Source of the DNA: Micromonospora_H sonneratiae
Lineage (GTDB): Bacteria; Actinomycetota; Actinomycetes; Mycobacteriales; Micromonosporaceae
Assembly (NCBI RefSeq): GCF_042679305.1
Contig: NZ_JBHTMP010000014.1
Location: forward strand, 1-64,000
Direction: 5' to 3'
DNA length: 64,000 nt
A program made the position numbers and the translations under genes. How positions within the stretch are numbered: the first letter of the stretch is position 1; the number at the start of each line of letters is the position of its first letter. Below, in pieces: positions 17,683 through 26,730 of the stretch. The notes beneath the pieces were generated by a model, which searched no databases, was not told the DNA's origin, and saw nothing but the letters and a program-made list of their open reading frames with translations.

Positions 17683-17993
17683 CCGGACACGAATCGATCG
17701 CGCGGGCCGTACGCGATGCGGTTCTCGCCGTACCCGGCGTGGTCCGGCTGACGCCTGGCGCCCCGATGGAGGTCTCCACCCAGTTCCCCGGCGGAAAGGT
17801 CGTCGGCGTCCGCCTCGGTGACCCGGTAGAGGTACACGTCGCGGTGGACCGGGCACCGGTCGTGCCGGTCGCCGAACGCATCCGGACGGCGGTACGCGAG
17901 GTGCTCGACCGGGCGGGTGAGAACCGGCCGGTCGAGGTCGTCGTCGACGACATCGAGCCGGTGGCGCTCACCACCATCACGCGACGGAGGTGA
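17679..17993 (+). CDS. Small Asp23-operon protein
   Basis: 104 residues, coupled to the Asp23 gene by ATGA. SIARAVRDAVLAVPGVVRLTPG, then VGVRLGDPVEVHVAVDR and RIRTAVREVLDRAGENRPVEVVVDDIE follow the same strand-helix order as Asp23 proteins, so it is probably a shortened relative. It is cytosolic. Its job is inferred from the operon: a second member of the membrane-associated envelope stress layer. Confidence 0.8.
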   Translation: MTGHESIARAVRDAVLAVPGVVRLTPGAPMEVSTQFPGGKVVGVRLGDPVEVHVAVDRAPVVPVAERIRTAVREVLDRAGENRPVEVVVDDIEPVALTTITRRR

Positions 17994-17995
17994 CC

Positions 17996-18517
17996 ATGCG
18001 GTTGGCCAATCGACTGGCGTCGCTACTGTTGGCCGTCGTACTGCTGGCCGGTGGCCTGCTGATCGTGGTGGAGACCGGTCTCGCGGCGTTCGGCCTGCCC
18101 GCCCTGCTGATCGATCGGGACGGCTGGTACGCCGCGCTGTCCACCACCCGGCTCGATGATCCCGTCACCCGGACCGTCGCGGGTACGGTGACCCTGCTCG
18201 GCGTGCTGATCCTGCTGGCCGAGCTACGTCGGTGGACCCCCGAGCGGCTGGGCGTCCAACTCGCCAACTGTCATCTCCACCGCCGCTCGATGGAGCGGAG
18301 GCTGGCCGGTGCCGCTGGTGCGGTGGCGGGCGTGGCATCCGCCACGGCCCGGATCCGGCGACGGGGCCGGGTCTGGCGGCCCCGGATCCGGGTGGTGGCC
18401 GACCCGTCCGTGCGGCCCGCCGTCGAGCGGGCCGTCCGCCGCGAACTCGACCGGCTGGCCGTACCGCCGGCTCAACCACTCGGCGTGCGCGTGGTCCGGA
18501 ATCGGCGGGCCCGGTGA
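17996..18517 (+). CDS. DUF6286-type membrane protein of the Asp23 operon
   Basis: 173 residues from ATG 17996 (GGAGG at 5 nt); GTG 17990, overlapping the previous stop, is the alternative. Two membrane helices, about residues 5-30 (LASLLLAVVLLAGGLLIVV) and 60-78 (VAGTVTLLGVLILLAEL), precede a cytosolic domain rich in Arg (ERRLAGAAGAVAGVASATAR, VRPAVERAVRRELDRLA). The last segment echoes the helix of Asp23-like domains. DUF6286 proteins travel with Asp23 genes in actinobacteria. Confidence 0.82.
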   Translation: MRLANRLASLLLAVVLLAGGLLIVVETGLAAFGLPALLIDRDGWYAALSTTRLDDPVTRTVAGTVTLLGVLILLAELRRWTPERLGVQLANCHLHRRSMERRLAGAAGAVAGVASATARIRRRGRVWRPRIRVVADPSVRPAVERAVRRELDRLAVPPAQPLGVRVVRNRRAR

Positions 18518-19134
18518 CCCACGCCGACCTACGGGTGCTGTGGACCGTCATCGGACTGCTGCTGGTCGCCGTCGGGGCCTTCGGCGTCGTCGCCGGTCTC
18601 GGTCACGTCGGCGGCGTCGACCCCGAGGCTCCGCTGCTCTGGTCCGGCCTTCTCGGCCTCTGGCACGACACCGCGCCGACCGGCCTCGTCGTGCTCCTCG
18701 CCCTCGGGCTGCTGCTGGCCCTGCTCGGCCTCCGGCTGCTCAACCGACAACTGCGCCCCCGGCCCGAACCACTCATGGGCGAACTGCCCCTGCCCGACTC
18801 GATGGCTGTGGTCTCGGGCACCGACGGTGCGGCGCTGGACGCGATGGACCTGCCCGGTCGCACGACCGTACGGGGAGCGGTGCTGACCCGCGGTCTCGAA
18901 CGTGATCTCACCCGCGATCCGGCGGTACGGGAGGCATCCGTCGTACTCGCCGGTGAGGTGACACGGCCCGAACTCCTGATCCGGCTGTACCTCGGGCCGC
19001 ATGCCCGCCTGGACACCGTGCACGAGCATGTCGGATCGGCGGTGGCCCGGTTCTCGGCCACCACCGGGCTGTGCCCGCGCTACCTGGACGTCACCGCCCG
19101 GGTAGCGCCGACAGGTTTCAGCCGGGTGCGGTAG
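18514..19134 (+). CDS. amaP: Alkaline shock response membrane anchor protein AmaP
   Basis: 206 residues from GTG 18514, overlapping the previous stop by 4 nt. Two membrane helices (about 8-30 and 55-80, LVVLLALGLLLALLGLRLL) are followed by a cytosolic strand-helix domain (TTVRGAVLTRGLERDLTRDP, VREASVVLAGEVTRPELLIRLYLG). In firmicutes AmaP recruits Asp23 to the membrane; the same gene order here supports that role. It is the last gene of the operon and is followed by a convergent hairpin. Confidence 0.87.
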   Translation: MTHADLRVLWTVIGLLLVAVGAFGVVAGLGHVGGVDPEAPLLWSGLLGLWHDTAPTGLVVLLALGLLLALLGLRLLNRQLRPRPEPLMGELPLPDSMAVVSGTDGAALDAMDLPGRTTVRGAVLTRGLERDLTRDPAVREASVVLAGEVTRPELLIRLYLGPHARLDTVHEHVGSAVARFSATTGLCPRYLDVTARVAPTGFSRVR

Positions 19135-19154
19135 GACGGTCCCGGTCGACCCCG

Positions 19155-19189
19155 TGCCGGGCGTACACGTTGATCCTCGACGCCCGGCA
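19155..19189. terminator. Convergent hairpin after amaP
   Basis: TGCCGGGCGT at 19155-19164 pairs perfectly with 19180-19189 across a 15-nt loop. It lies 20 nt beyond the amaP stop and 40 nt beyond the stop of the convergent secreted-protein gene. Confidence 0.5.
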
Positions 19190-19229
19190 TCCACCCGGCG
19201 GTCGGCCGGAGCGAGGTGACAGGACCCTG

Positions 19230-20549
19230 TCAGTCCCAGTCGGCCTGCGGCACCGCCACCACGACCCGGTTCCCGAGATACTCGGTCTGGGTCCACAGGT
19301 AGTCGGCCACCCCCTCGGTGGGGTCGTGCCAGTAGGACAGGTCCTCCGGCCCGAAGGCCCAGGTGTACGCGGCGGTACGTCCGGTCTTGCTGTTCCAGTG
19401 CCGCAGCGTGCCGTAGTGGTCCGCCACCGTGCCGCCCCGGCAGCCGTTGCTGCTGGCGAACCAGTAGATCCCGTCGTACGCGGCGACCCCCTGCATCTGC
19501 TGGTAGCCGGTGTTGTACGCGGCCACCGCAGTGACGGTGCGCCCGTCCGCGCCGGTCTGCAACCGCGAATCGGCCCCGAACGGGAACCGCACCAGCCGGG
19601 ACTTGGTGGCGGCGGTGGTCGAGTCGGCCGCGTACTCCGCGACGACCAGCGCCTTGGCCGCAGCGGCCGGGCCGCGATCGACCGTACCGAAGGAGAACCG
19701 CAGACCGCCGGTCTTCGAGGAGACCCTGCCCACCTGCGGCATCACGTAGGCGTAGTTGAACGCCTGGTAGGTACCGTTGGCCTGCCGGCCCACGGCGGTG
19801 GCCGAGTCGGTCGCCACCGAGTAGATCCGGGAGAAGTCGAAGACCCGTAGCCCACCACTGGTGTCCATGACGTAGAGGTACTGGCCGTACCAGGCGATGC
19901 CTCCGGCGTGCAGGGATTCCCCGCCGCCGGTCAGCAACGGCCGGTAGTTGGCCTTCCCGGCACTGTCGACGTACGGCTCGACCAGCAGCAGGTGCCGGTA
20001 GGTGTTGGCGAAGTCGGCATCCCAGTCGACCAGCGAGATCCGTACGCCCTTGACCGGTAGCCGGGACGACAGCGGGACCTCCGGATCGCGGGGGCAGCGG
20101 CCGTCCGGGGAGGTCACTCCGACGCCCTTGTGGTACCAGGCGGACGCGACCAGTTGGTGGCCGTCGAAGTGCCCGTTGGCGGCTGACTCACGACTGGTGG
20201 CGAGTCCCTGCGGATACCACTCCGGGGTGTCGTCGTCGCCGGTCTGCCAGCAGAACCCGATCGTGTCGGCACCGGAACGGTTCTTGAGCGGTTGCCAGAC
20301 GGGCTGGTTGCACAGTGCGCCACGGGTCCGGTTCGCGGCCGCCATCACCTGGGAGACGCTGCGCTTCTGCCCGGTCAACGCGGTGTCCAACTGGGCCAGG
20401 GCGTTGTTGTAGAGACTGAAGTCCTGATCGAGGGTGAAGTTCGCCGGGTTGAGCGTCGCCGGCGCGGCCGACGCAGGTGTCGAGACCAGAGCGGTGGACG
20501 CCGCCACCGTCAGCGCGGTGAGGCACGCCAATGTAAATCTCTTTCTCAT
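19230..20549 (-). CDS. Secreted protein of unknown function
   Basis: 439 residues. The signal peptide is MRKRFTLACLTALTVAASTA followed by LVSTPASAAP. The mature part has WYHKGVGVTSPDGRCPRD, YRHLLLVEPYVDSAGK, GGIAWYGQYLYVMDTSGGLR, YQQMQGVAAYDGIYWFASSNG and GPEDLSYWHDPTEGVADYLW. The alternation of strands and repeated WY/YW motifs suggests a beta-propeller or similar all-beta fold acting outside the cell; four cysteines could form disulfides. No catalytic motif is recognised. It is monocistronic with an AT-richer 93-nt upstream region. Confidence 0.85.
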   Translation of the reverse strand: MRKRFTLACLTALTVAASTALVSTPASAAPATLNPANFTLDQDFSLYNNALAQLDTALTGQKRSVSQVMAAANRTRGALCNQPVWQPLKNRSGADTIGFCWQTGDDDTPEWYPQGLATSRESAANGHFDGHQLVASAWYHKGVGVTSPDGRCPRDPEVPLSSRLPVKGVRISLVDWDADFANTYRHLLLVEPYVDSAGKANYRPLLTGGGESLHAGGIAWYGQYLYVMDTSGGLRVFDFSRIYSVATDSATAVGRQANGTYQAFNYAYVMPQVGRVSSKTGGLRFSFGTVDRGPAAAAKALVVAEYAADSTTAATKSRLVRFPFGADSRLQTGADGRTVTAVAAYNTGYQQMQGVAAYDGIYWFASSNGCRGGTVADHYGTLRHWNSKTGRTAAYTWAFGPEDLSYWHDPTEGVADYLWTQTEYLGNRVVVAVPQADWD

Positions 20550-20642
20550 CAGCGCAGATTAATGCAGGAAAGCTTCACAGTGAAGTCCTTGAATGTCGAT
20601 GAACGTGAACCTTGCCGCTGCCGGGCCGGCGTGGCTTCCCGC

Positions 20643-21818
20643 TCAGGCCGGCCAGGGCAGCCAGGCCCGGAGCCGGAAGTCCCCGACGGCGGTACGGCCA
20701 TGTTCGAGCCGGCCGCCGACGAGAGTGGCCCGCTCGGTGAGACCCACCAGCCCGAAACCGGCACCGGGGATCGCCCCGGTGGCGCGGATCGGCCAGGGGT
20801 TGCGCACCTCCACGGTCAATCCGACACCAACGGCACCGGTCACCGTCACCACCACCGCCGCACCCCGCGCATGCTTCCGAACGTTGGTGAGCCCCTCCTG
20901 CACGATCCGGTAGGCGGTACGGCCCACCGCCGCCGGAACCGCGACCAGATCGGTCCCACCGGCATCGAGCCGTACCCGCATCCCCGCTCTACGGGACTCG
21001 GCGACCAACTCGGGAACGTCCGCCAGGGTGGGCTGCGACCGGTCCGGCGGCCCCTCGGCCGGCTCCTCCCGTAGCACACCGATGACCTCGTGCAGCTCCC
21101 GCAGCGCCTGGTCCGCGCTGTCGCGAATGACCACGGCAGCCCGGTCGATCTCCGCCGACGGGATACCCGGTCGCAGCTGCAACGCCCTGGCCTGCCGGCC
21201 GAGCAACGAGATCCGGTGGGTCAGGACGTCGTGCATCTCCCGGGCGATGCGGGTACGTTCCATCCGGCGTGCCTGCGCGACCCGCAGCCGCTGCTCGGAC
21301 TCGGCCCGCTGTGCCCGGTCCCGCAGCGAGACCACCAACTGGCGTCGGGTACGCACGAACAGCCCCCAGGCCAGCACCGCCACGGTGAACAACGCACTGA
21401 CCAGCATCTCGACCCAGAAGAAGTCCTCCTGCCATTCGGGACGCACGACCGGGAACAGCAAGCCGGTCGCCCACTGCACCACAGCCACCGGCACCGCCAC
21501 CGCCAGCCGCCCCCGTACGGTGACCGTGAACAACGAGATGACCAACGGGCCGAAACAGGTCACCGAGAAGACGGCGAGAGGGGACAGTGCCAGTGCCACC
21601 GCGTTCGGCCAGCGCCGCCGTAGCCACAGCGCCAGACAGCTCAGCCCGCCGAGGGCCACGTCCGCGATGAGCACCGGACCGGGCACCGGCCGCTCGATGC
21701 TCAACCAGGTCAGCCACCCGGCGACGAGCAGCGCCAGGCCGAAGCAGGCGAAGTCGACGAACCAGTCGACGCGGGTACGGCGGGCCACGGCCGATTGCAC
21801 AGAGGTCGTACCCACCAC
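20643..21818 (-). CDS. Sensor histidine kinase (HisKA_3 / NarL-type), no adjacent regulator
   Basis: 391 residues. An N-terminal membrane domain of about five helices (residues 20-155) carries little extracellular sequence. The dimerisation/phosphorylation helix follows, with the phosphate-accepting H196 in REMHDVLTHRIS. The ATPase domain has EGLTNVRKHA (N box) and GFGLVGLTERATLVGG (G box). The start is GTG 21818. No response regulator gene lies beside it. The divergent neighbour is an ABC transporter operon, a frequent target of such kinases through a remote regulator. Confidence 0.92.
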   Translation of the reverse strand: MVGTTSVQSAVARRTRVDWFVDFACFGLALLVAGWLTWLSIERPVPGPVLIADVALGGLSCLALWLRRRWPNAVALALSPLAVFSVTCFGPLVISLFTVTVRGRLAVAVPVAVVQWATGLLFPVVRPEWQEDFFWVEMLVSALFTVAVLAWGLFVRTRRQLVVSLRDRAQRAESEQRLRVAQARRMERTRIAREMHDVLTHRISLLGRQARALQLRPGIPSAEIDRAAVVIRDSADQALRELHEVIGVLREEPAEGPPDRSQPTLADVPELVAESRRAGMRVRLDAGGTDLVAVPAAVGRTAYRIVQEGLTNVRKHARGAAVVVTVTGAVGVGLTVEVRNPWPIRATGAIPGAGFGLVGLTERATLVGGRLEHGRTAVGDFRLRAWLPWPA

Positions 21819-21946
21819 CGGATCGTACGTTCCGGTCCGCTACGGGGACATCCGACCAAAGTCGATGCCCGAGGGTGACCTTGGTCAGGCCCGCCTCGAC
21901 CTCGGACCGTCGCGCCCGCTCCCCCGTGCCCGGCAGGCTGAGTTGC

Positions 21947-22846
21947 ATGATCAGTGTGGAACACCTGACCAAGCGGTACGGCCGGCACAACGCCGTCGAC
22001 GACGTATCGTTCCGCTGCGAGCCCGGAACGGTGACCGGCTTCCTCGGCCCCAACGGCGCCGGCAAGTCGACGACGATGCGGATGATCTGTGGGCTCACCC
22101 CGCCCACGGCCGGTACGGCCACCGTCGACGACCGGCCCTACCGACAGTTGGCCAATCCGGGCCGGGAGGTCGGAGTGCTGCTCGACGCCTCAGCGCAGCA
22201 CCCCGGCCGTACCGGGCGGGAGACGTTGACCCTGTCGGCCCGGTTGATGGGCGTCTCTCCGACCCGGGTCGACGAACTGCTCGACCTGGTCGGTCTCGAC
22301 GCCGCCGCGACCCGACGACGGTTCGGCGGCTACTCGCTAGGTATGCGTCAGCGCCTGGGGCTGGCCCACGCGCTGCTCGGTGACCCGCACGTCCTCATCC
22401 TCGACGAGCCGGCCAACGGCCTCGACCCCGAGGGCATCTTCTGGATGCGCGGGGTCCTGCGTGACTTCGCCGACCGGGGCGGTACCGTGCTGCTCTCCTC
22501 CCACCTGCTGCGCGAGGTGGAGGCGGTGGCCGACCACTTCGTGGTGATCGGCGGTGGCCGGATCGTCGGGGCGGGTCCCAGGGAGGACCTGCTCGGTAGC
22601 AGTGGAACCCGGGTACGCACCCTCGATCCGCAGCGGCTGACGGCCGCGCTACTGGCCGCCGATGTCGCCGTCAGCCGTACCACCGACGGGGCACTGACCG
22701 TACCGGCCGACGCCGAGACGGTGGGCAGGGTCGCCGCGGCGGCCGGCATCGTCCTGCTCGAACTGCGCCCGGTGACCGACGGCGGCCTCGAACGGCTCTT
22801 CCTCAGCCTCACCGCCAGCGGATCCGGGCAGGAGACCAGCAGATGA
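21947..22846 (+). CDS. ABC transporter ATP-binding protein
   Basis: 299 residues. Walker A GPNGAGKST, the Q-loop region, signature LGMRQRLGLAHALL (in GYSLGMRQR), Walker B VLILDEPANGLDP and the switch SSHLL are all intact. The last about 90 residues form an extra domain seen in drug- and peptide-type exporters. ATG 21947 has only a weak ribosome site. It overlaps the permease by 4 nt. Confidence 0.95.
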   Translation: MISVEHLTKRYGRHNAVDDVSFRCEPGTVTGFLGPNGAGKSTTMRMICGLTPPTAGTATVDDRPYRQLANPGREVGVLLDASAQHPGRTGRETLTLSARLMGVSPTRVDELLDLVGLDAAATRRRFGGYSLGMRQRLGLAHALLGDPHVLILDEPANGLDPEGIFWMRGVLRDFADRGGTVLLSSHLLREVEAVADHFVVIGGGRIVGAGPREDLLGSSGTRVRTLDPQRLTAALLAADVAVSRTTDGALTVPADAETVGRVAAAAGIVLLELRPVTDGGLERLFLSLTASGSGQETSR

Positions 22847-23628
22847 CGACCGCCATCGGGTACGCCCCGACCACATCGACCGCTGCCGCCACCGGCCCGT
22901 CACTCGGCCGGCTGACCGGTGTCGAGTTACGCAAGATGGCCGACACCCGGTCCGGGCGCTGGCTGCTGGCGGTGACCGCCCTGATCTCCGCCGCACTGGT
23001 GACGATCATGCTGTTCGTCGCCGAGCCTCGGGACCTGACCCTTGCCGGACTGTTCGAGCCGACGTTGCTACCGTCCGGCGTACTGCTACCGGTGCTGGGC
23101 ATCCTGGCGGTGACCAGCGAGTGGACCCAGCGCACCGCACTGACGACGTTCGTGCTCGTGCCGGATCGGCGGCGGATCGCGGCCGCCAAACTGGTCGCCG
23201 CCGTGCTGCTGGCCGCCGGCTCGATCGGTGCGGGCCTCGGGTTCGCCGCACTGGGCAACATCGTCGGCATGGTGGCGGCCGACGGGGCCGGAAACTGGCG
23301 GCTCAACTGGGCCATGCTCGGCGCTGCCCTGCTCGTGCAGACCATCAACGTGGTGATGGGCGTCGCCTTCGGCATGCTGCTGATGAACTCGGCCACGGCC
23401 ATCGTGCTCTACTTCCTGCTGCCCACGGTGTGGGGCGTGCTCGGCGAGATGATCCGCGCGTTGGCGACCCCGGCCGGCTGGCTGGACCTCACCGTCACCA
23501 CCACTGCCCTGATCGAGAACGAGATGACCAGCGAGGGTTGGGCGAAACTCGGCGTATCGGTGGCGGTGTGGGTGCTGCTGCCATTGACCGCCGGCCTGGT
23601 CCGGCTGCTGCGCCGGGAGGTCGTGTGA
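22843..23628 (+). CDS. ABC transporter permease
   Basis: 261 residues with about six membrane helices (for example LLAVTALISAALVTIMLFVA, LLPVLGILAVTSEW, AATLLAAG-type segments, AIVLYFLLPTVWGVLG). The family resembles ABC-2 type permeases paired with a single ATPase. Coupled on both sides by 4-nt overlaps. The substrate is unknown; the operon context with DUF418 suggests a membrane-active compound or lipid. Confidence 0.9.
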   Translation: MTTAIGYAPTTSTAAATGPSLGRLTGVELRKMADTRSGRWLLAVTALISAALVTIMLFVAEPRDLTLAGLFEPTLLPSGVLLPVLGILAVTSEWTQRTALTTFVLVPDRRRIAAAKLVAAVLLAAGSIGAGLGFAALGNIVGMVAADGAGNWRLNWAMLGAALLVQTINVVMGVAFGMLLMNSATAIVLYFLLPTVWGVLGEMIRALATPAGWLDLTVTTTALIENEMTSEGWAKLGVSVAVWVLLPLTAGLVRLLRREVV

Positions 23629-24974
23629 CCAGCCGCCCCGAACCCGACGTTGCCCGGACCGGGCGGCTGGCCCGGGGTGGCGTACGACCCGACGAGCGGG
23701 CCCTCGCCCCGGATCTCGCCCGTGGCTGCATGCTGCTGTTGATCGTGCTGTCCAACACCGCCTTCCACCTCTGGGCCGCTCGACACGGCGCGTCCGGGTG
23801 GCATCCGGTCGACGGGTCGCCGCTGGACCGCGCCGTGCAGTTCCTGATGATCACCATGCTCGACCTTCGCGTCTATCCGCTGTTCGCGTTCCTCTTCGGC
23901 TACGGGATGATGCAGCTCTTCCTACGTCAGACCGCGGCCGGGACCACCGACCGGACGGCCGCCCGGCTGGTGCGTCGACGCGGCCTGTGGCTGATCGTCT
24001 TCGGGTTCGCCCACGCCGCGCTGCTGATGGCCGGTGACATCATCGGCTCCTACGGGCTGATGAGCCTGGTCCTGGGGTGGCTGTTCATCCGACGCGGCAA
24101 CCGGACGTTGCTGGTCTGGGCTTCGATCGCGGTGGCGGTGCTGGTCGTTGCGACCGTTCCCGCGATTCACGCACTGCTCACCGGCGGCCTCGGCGAACTC
24201 GGCGAGGCCGGCACCGAGCCGTCCACGGTGTTCTACGCAGCCGGCGAAGCGGACCTGTTCGCCGCCGTCGGCACGCGGCTGGCGACCTGGTCGTTCGTAA
24301 CCCTCGGCGGTGGTCTGCTCTCGGCCCCCGGGTACGCCATGATGCTGCTGGCGTTCCTGGCCGCACGACGGCGGGTCCTGGAGGAACCCGGCAAGCACCT
24401 GCGGCTGCTGAGGTGGACCGCGGTCATCGGCGTGACAGTCGGCTGGCTCGGCGGGCTGCCGGCGGCACTGGCCCACATCGGCGTGTGGCAGGTCCCCCCG
24501 GCCGCCGTCTCGGAGACCGGGGCGCTGCGACTGATCCAGGATGGCACCGGGATCGGCGGCGGACTCGGCTACGTGGCGCTGTTCGCCCTGATCGCGTACC
24601 GGCTGTCCGGACGGACCCGCCAGGCACGCGCGGTGGTCGCGGTAGCCGCCGTGGGTAGGCGTTCGCTCTCCAGCTACCTGACCCATTCACTGATCTTCTC
24701 GCCGTTGCTGGCGGCCTGGGGCCTCGGCCTGGGCGCAAGCCTGGGAAGTACGACGATGGCCATGTTCGGGGTGGCTGTCTGGTTGGTGACCGTCGTCGGT
24801 GCCTACGTTCTCGACCGGACCGGGCGGTCCGGGCCGGCAGAAGCGCTCCTACGCCGGCTGGTGTATGGCCGGGTCGGGCGCGGACCAGCCGATCCGCCTT
24901 CGCTCACCCCGGTGGGCAGCCGACCGGGGGTCCCCCGTACCGGAGTTCTCACAGAGGAGAAAAGCAACTCATGA
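23625..24974 (+). CDS. DUF418 family membrane protein
   Basis: 449 residues from GTG 23625. An N-terminal motif (RALAPDLARGCMLLLIVLSN) resembles the first helix of acyltransferase-3/YeiB-like proteins, and the C-terminal DUF418 domain has GRRSLSSYLTHSLIFSPLL. About ten membrane helices are predicted by eye. DUF418 proteins are integral membrane proteins of unclear function, often near transporters. It is coupled to both neighbours. Confidence 0.9.
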   Translation: MTSRPEPDVARTGRLARGGVRPDERALAPDLARGCMLLLIVLSNTAFHLWAARHGASGWHPVDGSPLDRAVQFLMITMLDLRVYPLFAFLFGYGMMQLFLRQTAAGTTDRTAARLVRRRGLWLIVFGFAHAALLMAGDIIGSYGLMSLVLGWLFIRRGNRTLLVWASIAVAVLVVATVPAIHALLTGGLGELGEAGTEPSTVFYAAGEADLFAAVGTRLATWSFVTLGGGLLSAPGYAMMLLAFLAARRRVLEEPGKHLRLLRWTAVIGVTVGWLGGLPAALAHIGVWQVPPAAVSETGALRLIQDGTGIGGGLGYVALFALIAYRLSGRTRQARAVVAVAAVGRRSLSSYLTHSLIFSPLLAAWGLGLGASLGSTTMAMFGVAVWLVTVVGAYVLDRTGRSGPAEALLRRLVYGRVGRGPADPPSLTPVGSRPGVPRTGVLTEEKSNS

Positions 24975-25678
24975 GATCGGACACGACAGCGGGCAGCAGC
25001 GAAACCACGGTTACCGATCCGCTCTGGGTACACGGTCTCATGTGGCTCGGCTTCCCACTACTGGGCGCACTGGCCGGGTGGTTGCTCAAGATCTCGGCGC
25101 ACTGGATCGTGTCGCTGCCATGGGCACCGCTACAGGGCCCCTTCAAGCTCATCGCCTCGATCCCTGAACCGCAGGCAGCCATCGGAGCAGTCGTCGTCGG
25201 AGCCCTCGCCGGCCTGGTCTTCGCCTTCCTCGGCGCTGCCGAGAGCCTCACCGTCACCGTCGCCACCAGCCGGGTGATCCTCAAGCGGGGTAGCGGTGCT
25301 CCCCGGCAGATCGCCCGTGGACAGGTCGACGGCGTCTTTCTCGACGGCAGGCAACTCGTCCTACTCGGCCGAGGCGGGCAGGAACTGGCCCGGGAGAAAT
25401 CAGACCTGGCCGGTACCCGGCTCACCGACGCCTTCCGACGACACAGCTATCCCTGGCTGACCGACGGCGACCCGTACCGGGACGAGTACCGACGCTGGGT
25501 GCCGGACATCCCGGACCTTCCCACGGGTGCCGACGCGCTGTTCAAGGCCCGGGAGCGTGCGTTACGCAAGGGCGACCACACCGACCAGGCGGAGCTACGC
25601 GACGAGCTGGCCAAGCTCGGAATCGTGGTACGGGACGAGGACAAGCGCCAGTACTGGCGGCGCAGCGGTCAGCGCTGA
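24971..25678 (+). CDS. YqeB-like membrane protein
   Basis: 235 residues. Two membrane segments, about 20-40 (HGLMWLGFPLLGALAGWLL) and 67-90 (AAIGAVVVGALAGLVFAFLG), are followed by a cytosolic part with VTVATSRVILKRG, GQVDGVFLDGRQLVLLG and a C-terminal charged helix region ending near KLGIVVRDEDKRQYW. This layout matches YqeB-type proteins of actinobacteria. It is the fourth and last gene of the operon, coupled by ATGA. Confidence 0.85.
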   Translation: MRSDTTAGSSETTVTDPLWVHGLMWLGFPLLGALAGWLLKISAHWIVSLPWAPLQGPFKLIASIPEPQAAIGAVVVGALAGLVFAFLGAAESLTVTVATSRVILKRGSGAPRQIARGQVDGVFLDGRQLVLLGRGGQELAREKSDLAGTRLTDAFRRHSYPWLTDGDPYRDEYRRWVPDIPDLPTGADALFKARERALRKGDHTDQAELRDELAKLGIVVRDEDKRQYWRRSGQR

Positions 25679-25830
25679 CCGACCGACGGGCTGTCCGCCC
25701 CGAGGGCGTGCCGACCGCCCGATCGTCCCGGCTGCCCGACCCGGAGGCCTGCCCGGCATCAGCGAACGACGATGCGAAAGGATGAACCAGGCATCGATCG
25801 CCCAATTCACTGCGTAACGAGGACATGGTC

Positions 25831-26199
25831 ATGGAAAAGCCCACAGTAGAGCTGGTCGAAGGGCCACCACCGGCAGAACTCGTCATCGAGGACATCGTCG
25901 TCGGCGACGGTCCCGAGGCCGAGGCCGGCCAGCTTGTCACCGTGCACTACGTCGGGGTGTCCTTCCACACCGGCAAGGAGTTCGACTCCTCGTGGAACCG
26001 GGGCGAGCCGTTCAACTTCGGGCTCGGCGGCGGGCAGGTGATCGAGGGCTGGGATCGCGGCGTGGCCGGGATGCGGGTCGGTGGTCGGCGCAAGCTCACC
26101 ATCCCACCGCAGCTGGCGTACGGAAACCGGGGTGCCGGCAACCTGATCAAGCCAGGAGAGACTCTCGTGTTCGTCGTCGACCTGCTCGGCGTGCGGTAG
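25831..26199 (+). CDS. FKBP-type peptidyl-prolyl cis-trans isomerase
   Basis: 122 residues in one FKBP domain, accelerating proline isomerisation in folding proteins. Typical segments: GQLVTVHYVGV, KEFDSSWNRGEPFNFGLG, VIEGWDRGVAGMRVGGRRKLTIPPQLAYG and LVFVVDLL. There is no signal peptide, so it is cytosolic. ATG 25831 fits the GAGG at 8 nt better than ATG 25825. It is monocistronic and ends at a convergent inverted repeat. Confidence 0.93.
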   Translation: MEKPTVELVEGPPPAELVIEDIVVGDGPEAEAGQLVTVHYVGVSFHTGKEFDSSWNRGEPFNFGLGGGQVIEGWDRGVAGMRVGGRRKLTIPPQLAYGNRGAGNLIKPGETLVFVVDLLGVR

Positions 26200-26209
26200 G
26201 TGGTTCCCC

Positions 26210-26254
26210 GGTGGGGTCGGTGAGGGCCCGAACCGCCCGTTCCCCGGCCCCACC
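26210..26254. terminator. Convergent inverted repeat after FKBP gene
   Basis: GGTGGGGTCGG at 26210-26220 pairs with CCGGCCCCACC at 26244-26254 (one G-U pair) across 23 nt, between converging FKBP and STAS genes. Confidence 0.4.
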
Positions 26255-26289
26255 GTCCACGGCTCCGGAATCCACAGACCCGGGTGTGG

Positions 26290-26730
26290 TCAGAGCGTCG
26301 ACCTGACCCGCAACCGACTGTCCAGGATCACCGAGGCCGACGTACGCGCCATCGGCACGGCGAACGGCCAGGACGGTCGGGTCGATTCGTCGAGCGATGC
26401 CATGTCGGTCCCGACGATCGGAATCACCCGGTTCACACGGGTTGCCCGCAGGGTGCGACGGACGATCGCGTTCGGATTGCACAGGACAAGTTGACCGCCC
26501 GCCGCTCGACGGCGCAGATGGACCGCGACGAGCGCGCGAACCCCGGCAGCGGAGAGAAGTTCCACCTCCGCCAGGTCCACCCGCAGCGTCACCGGAGAGG
26601 CCGGCTGCGCCCAGAGCACAGCGCGGAACTCGTCCGCGTTGGCGATGTCGATCTCCCCGGCCACTCGGACATCGATCGACTGGTCGCTGACCCGGACCTC
26701 CATGCGAAAGTCGTCGCTGCTTTCCCCCAC
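26290..26730 (-). CDS. STAS-domain protein (anti-sigma factor antagonist type)
   Basis: 146 residues from GTG 26730 (ATG 26703 is an alternative). One STAS domain: MEVRVSDQSIDVRVAGEIDIANADEF, then LRVDLAEVELLSAAGVRALV and QLVLCNPNAIVRRTL. Anti-anti-sigma factors are normally phosphorylated on the second serine of D-S-S-G; here the site reads S-A-A-G, so classical control by phosphorylation is doubtful. About 40 extra residues follow the domain. No anti-sigma kinase is adjacent. Confidence 0.85.
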   Translation of the reverse strand: MGESSDDFRMEVRVSDQSIDVRVAGEIDIANADEFRAVLWAQPASPVTLRVDLAEVELLSAAGVRALVAVHLRRRAAGGQLVLCNPNAIVRRTLRATRVNRVIPIVGTDMASLDESTRPSWPFAVPMARTSASVILDSRLRVRSTL

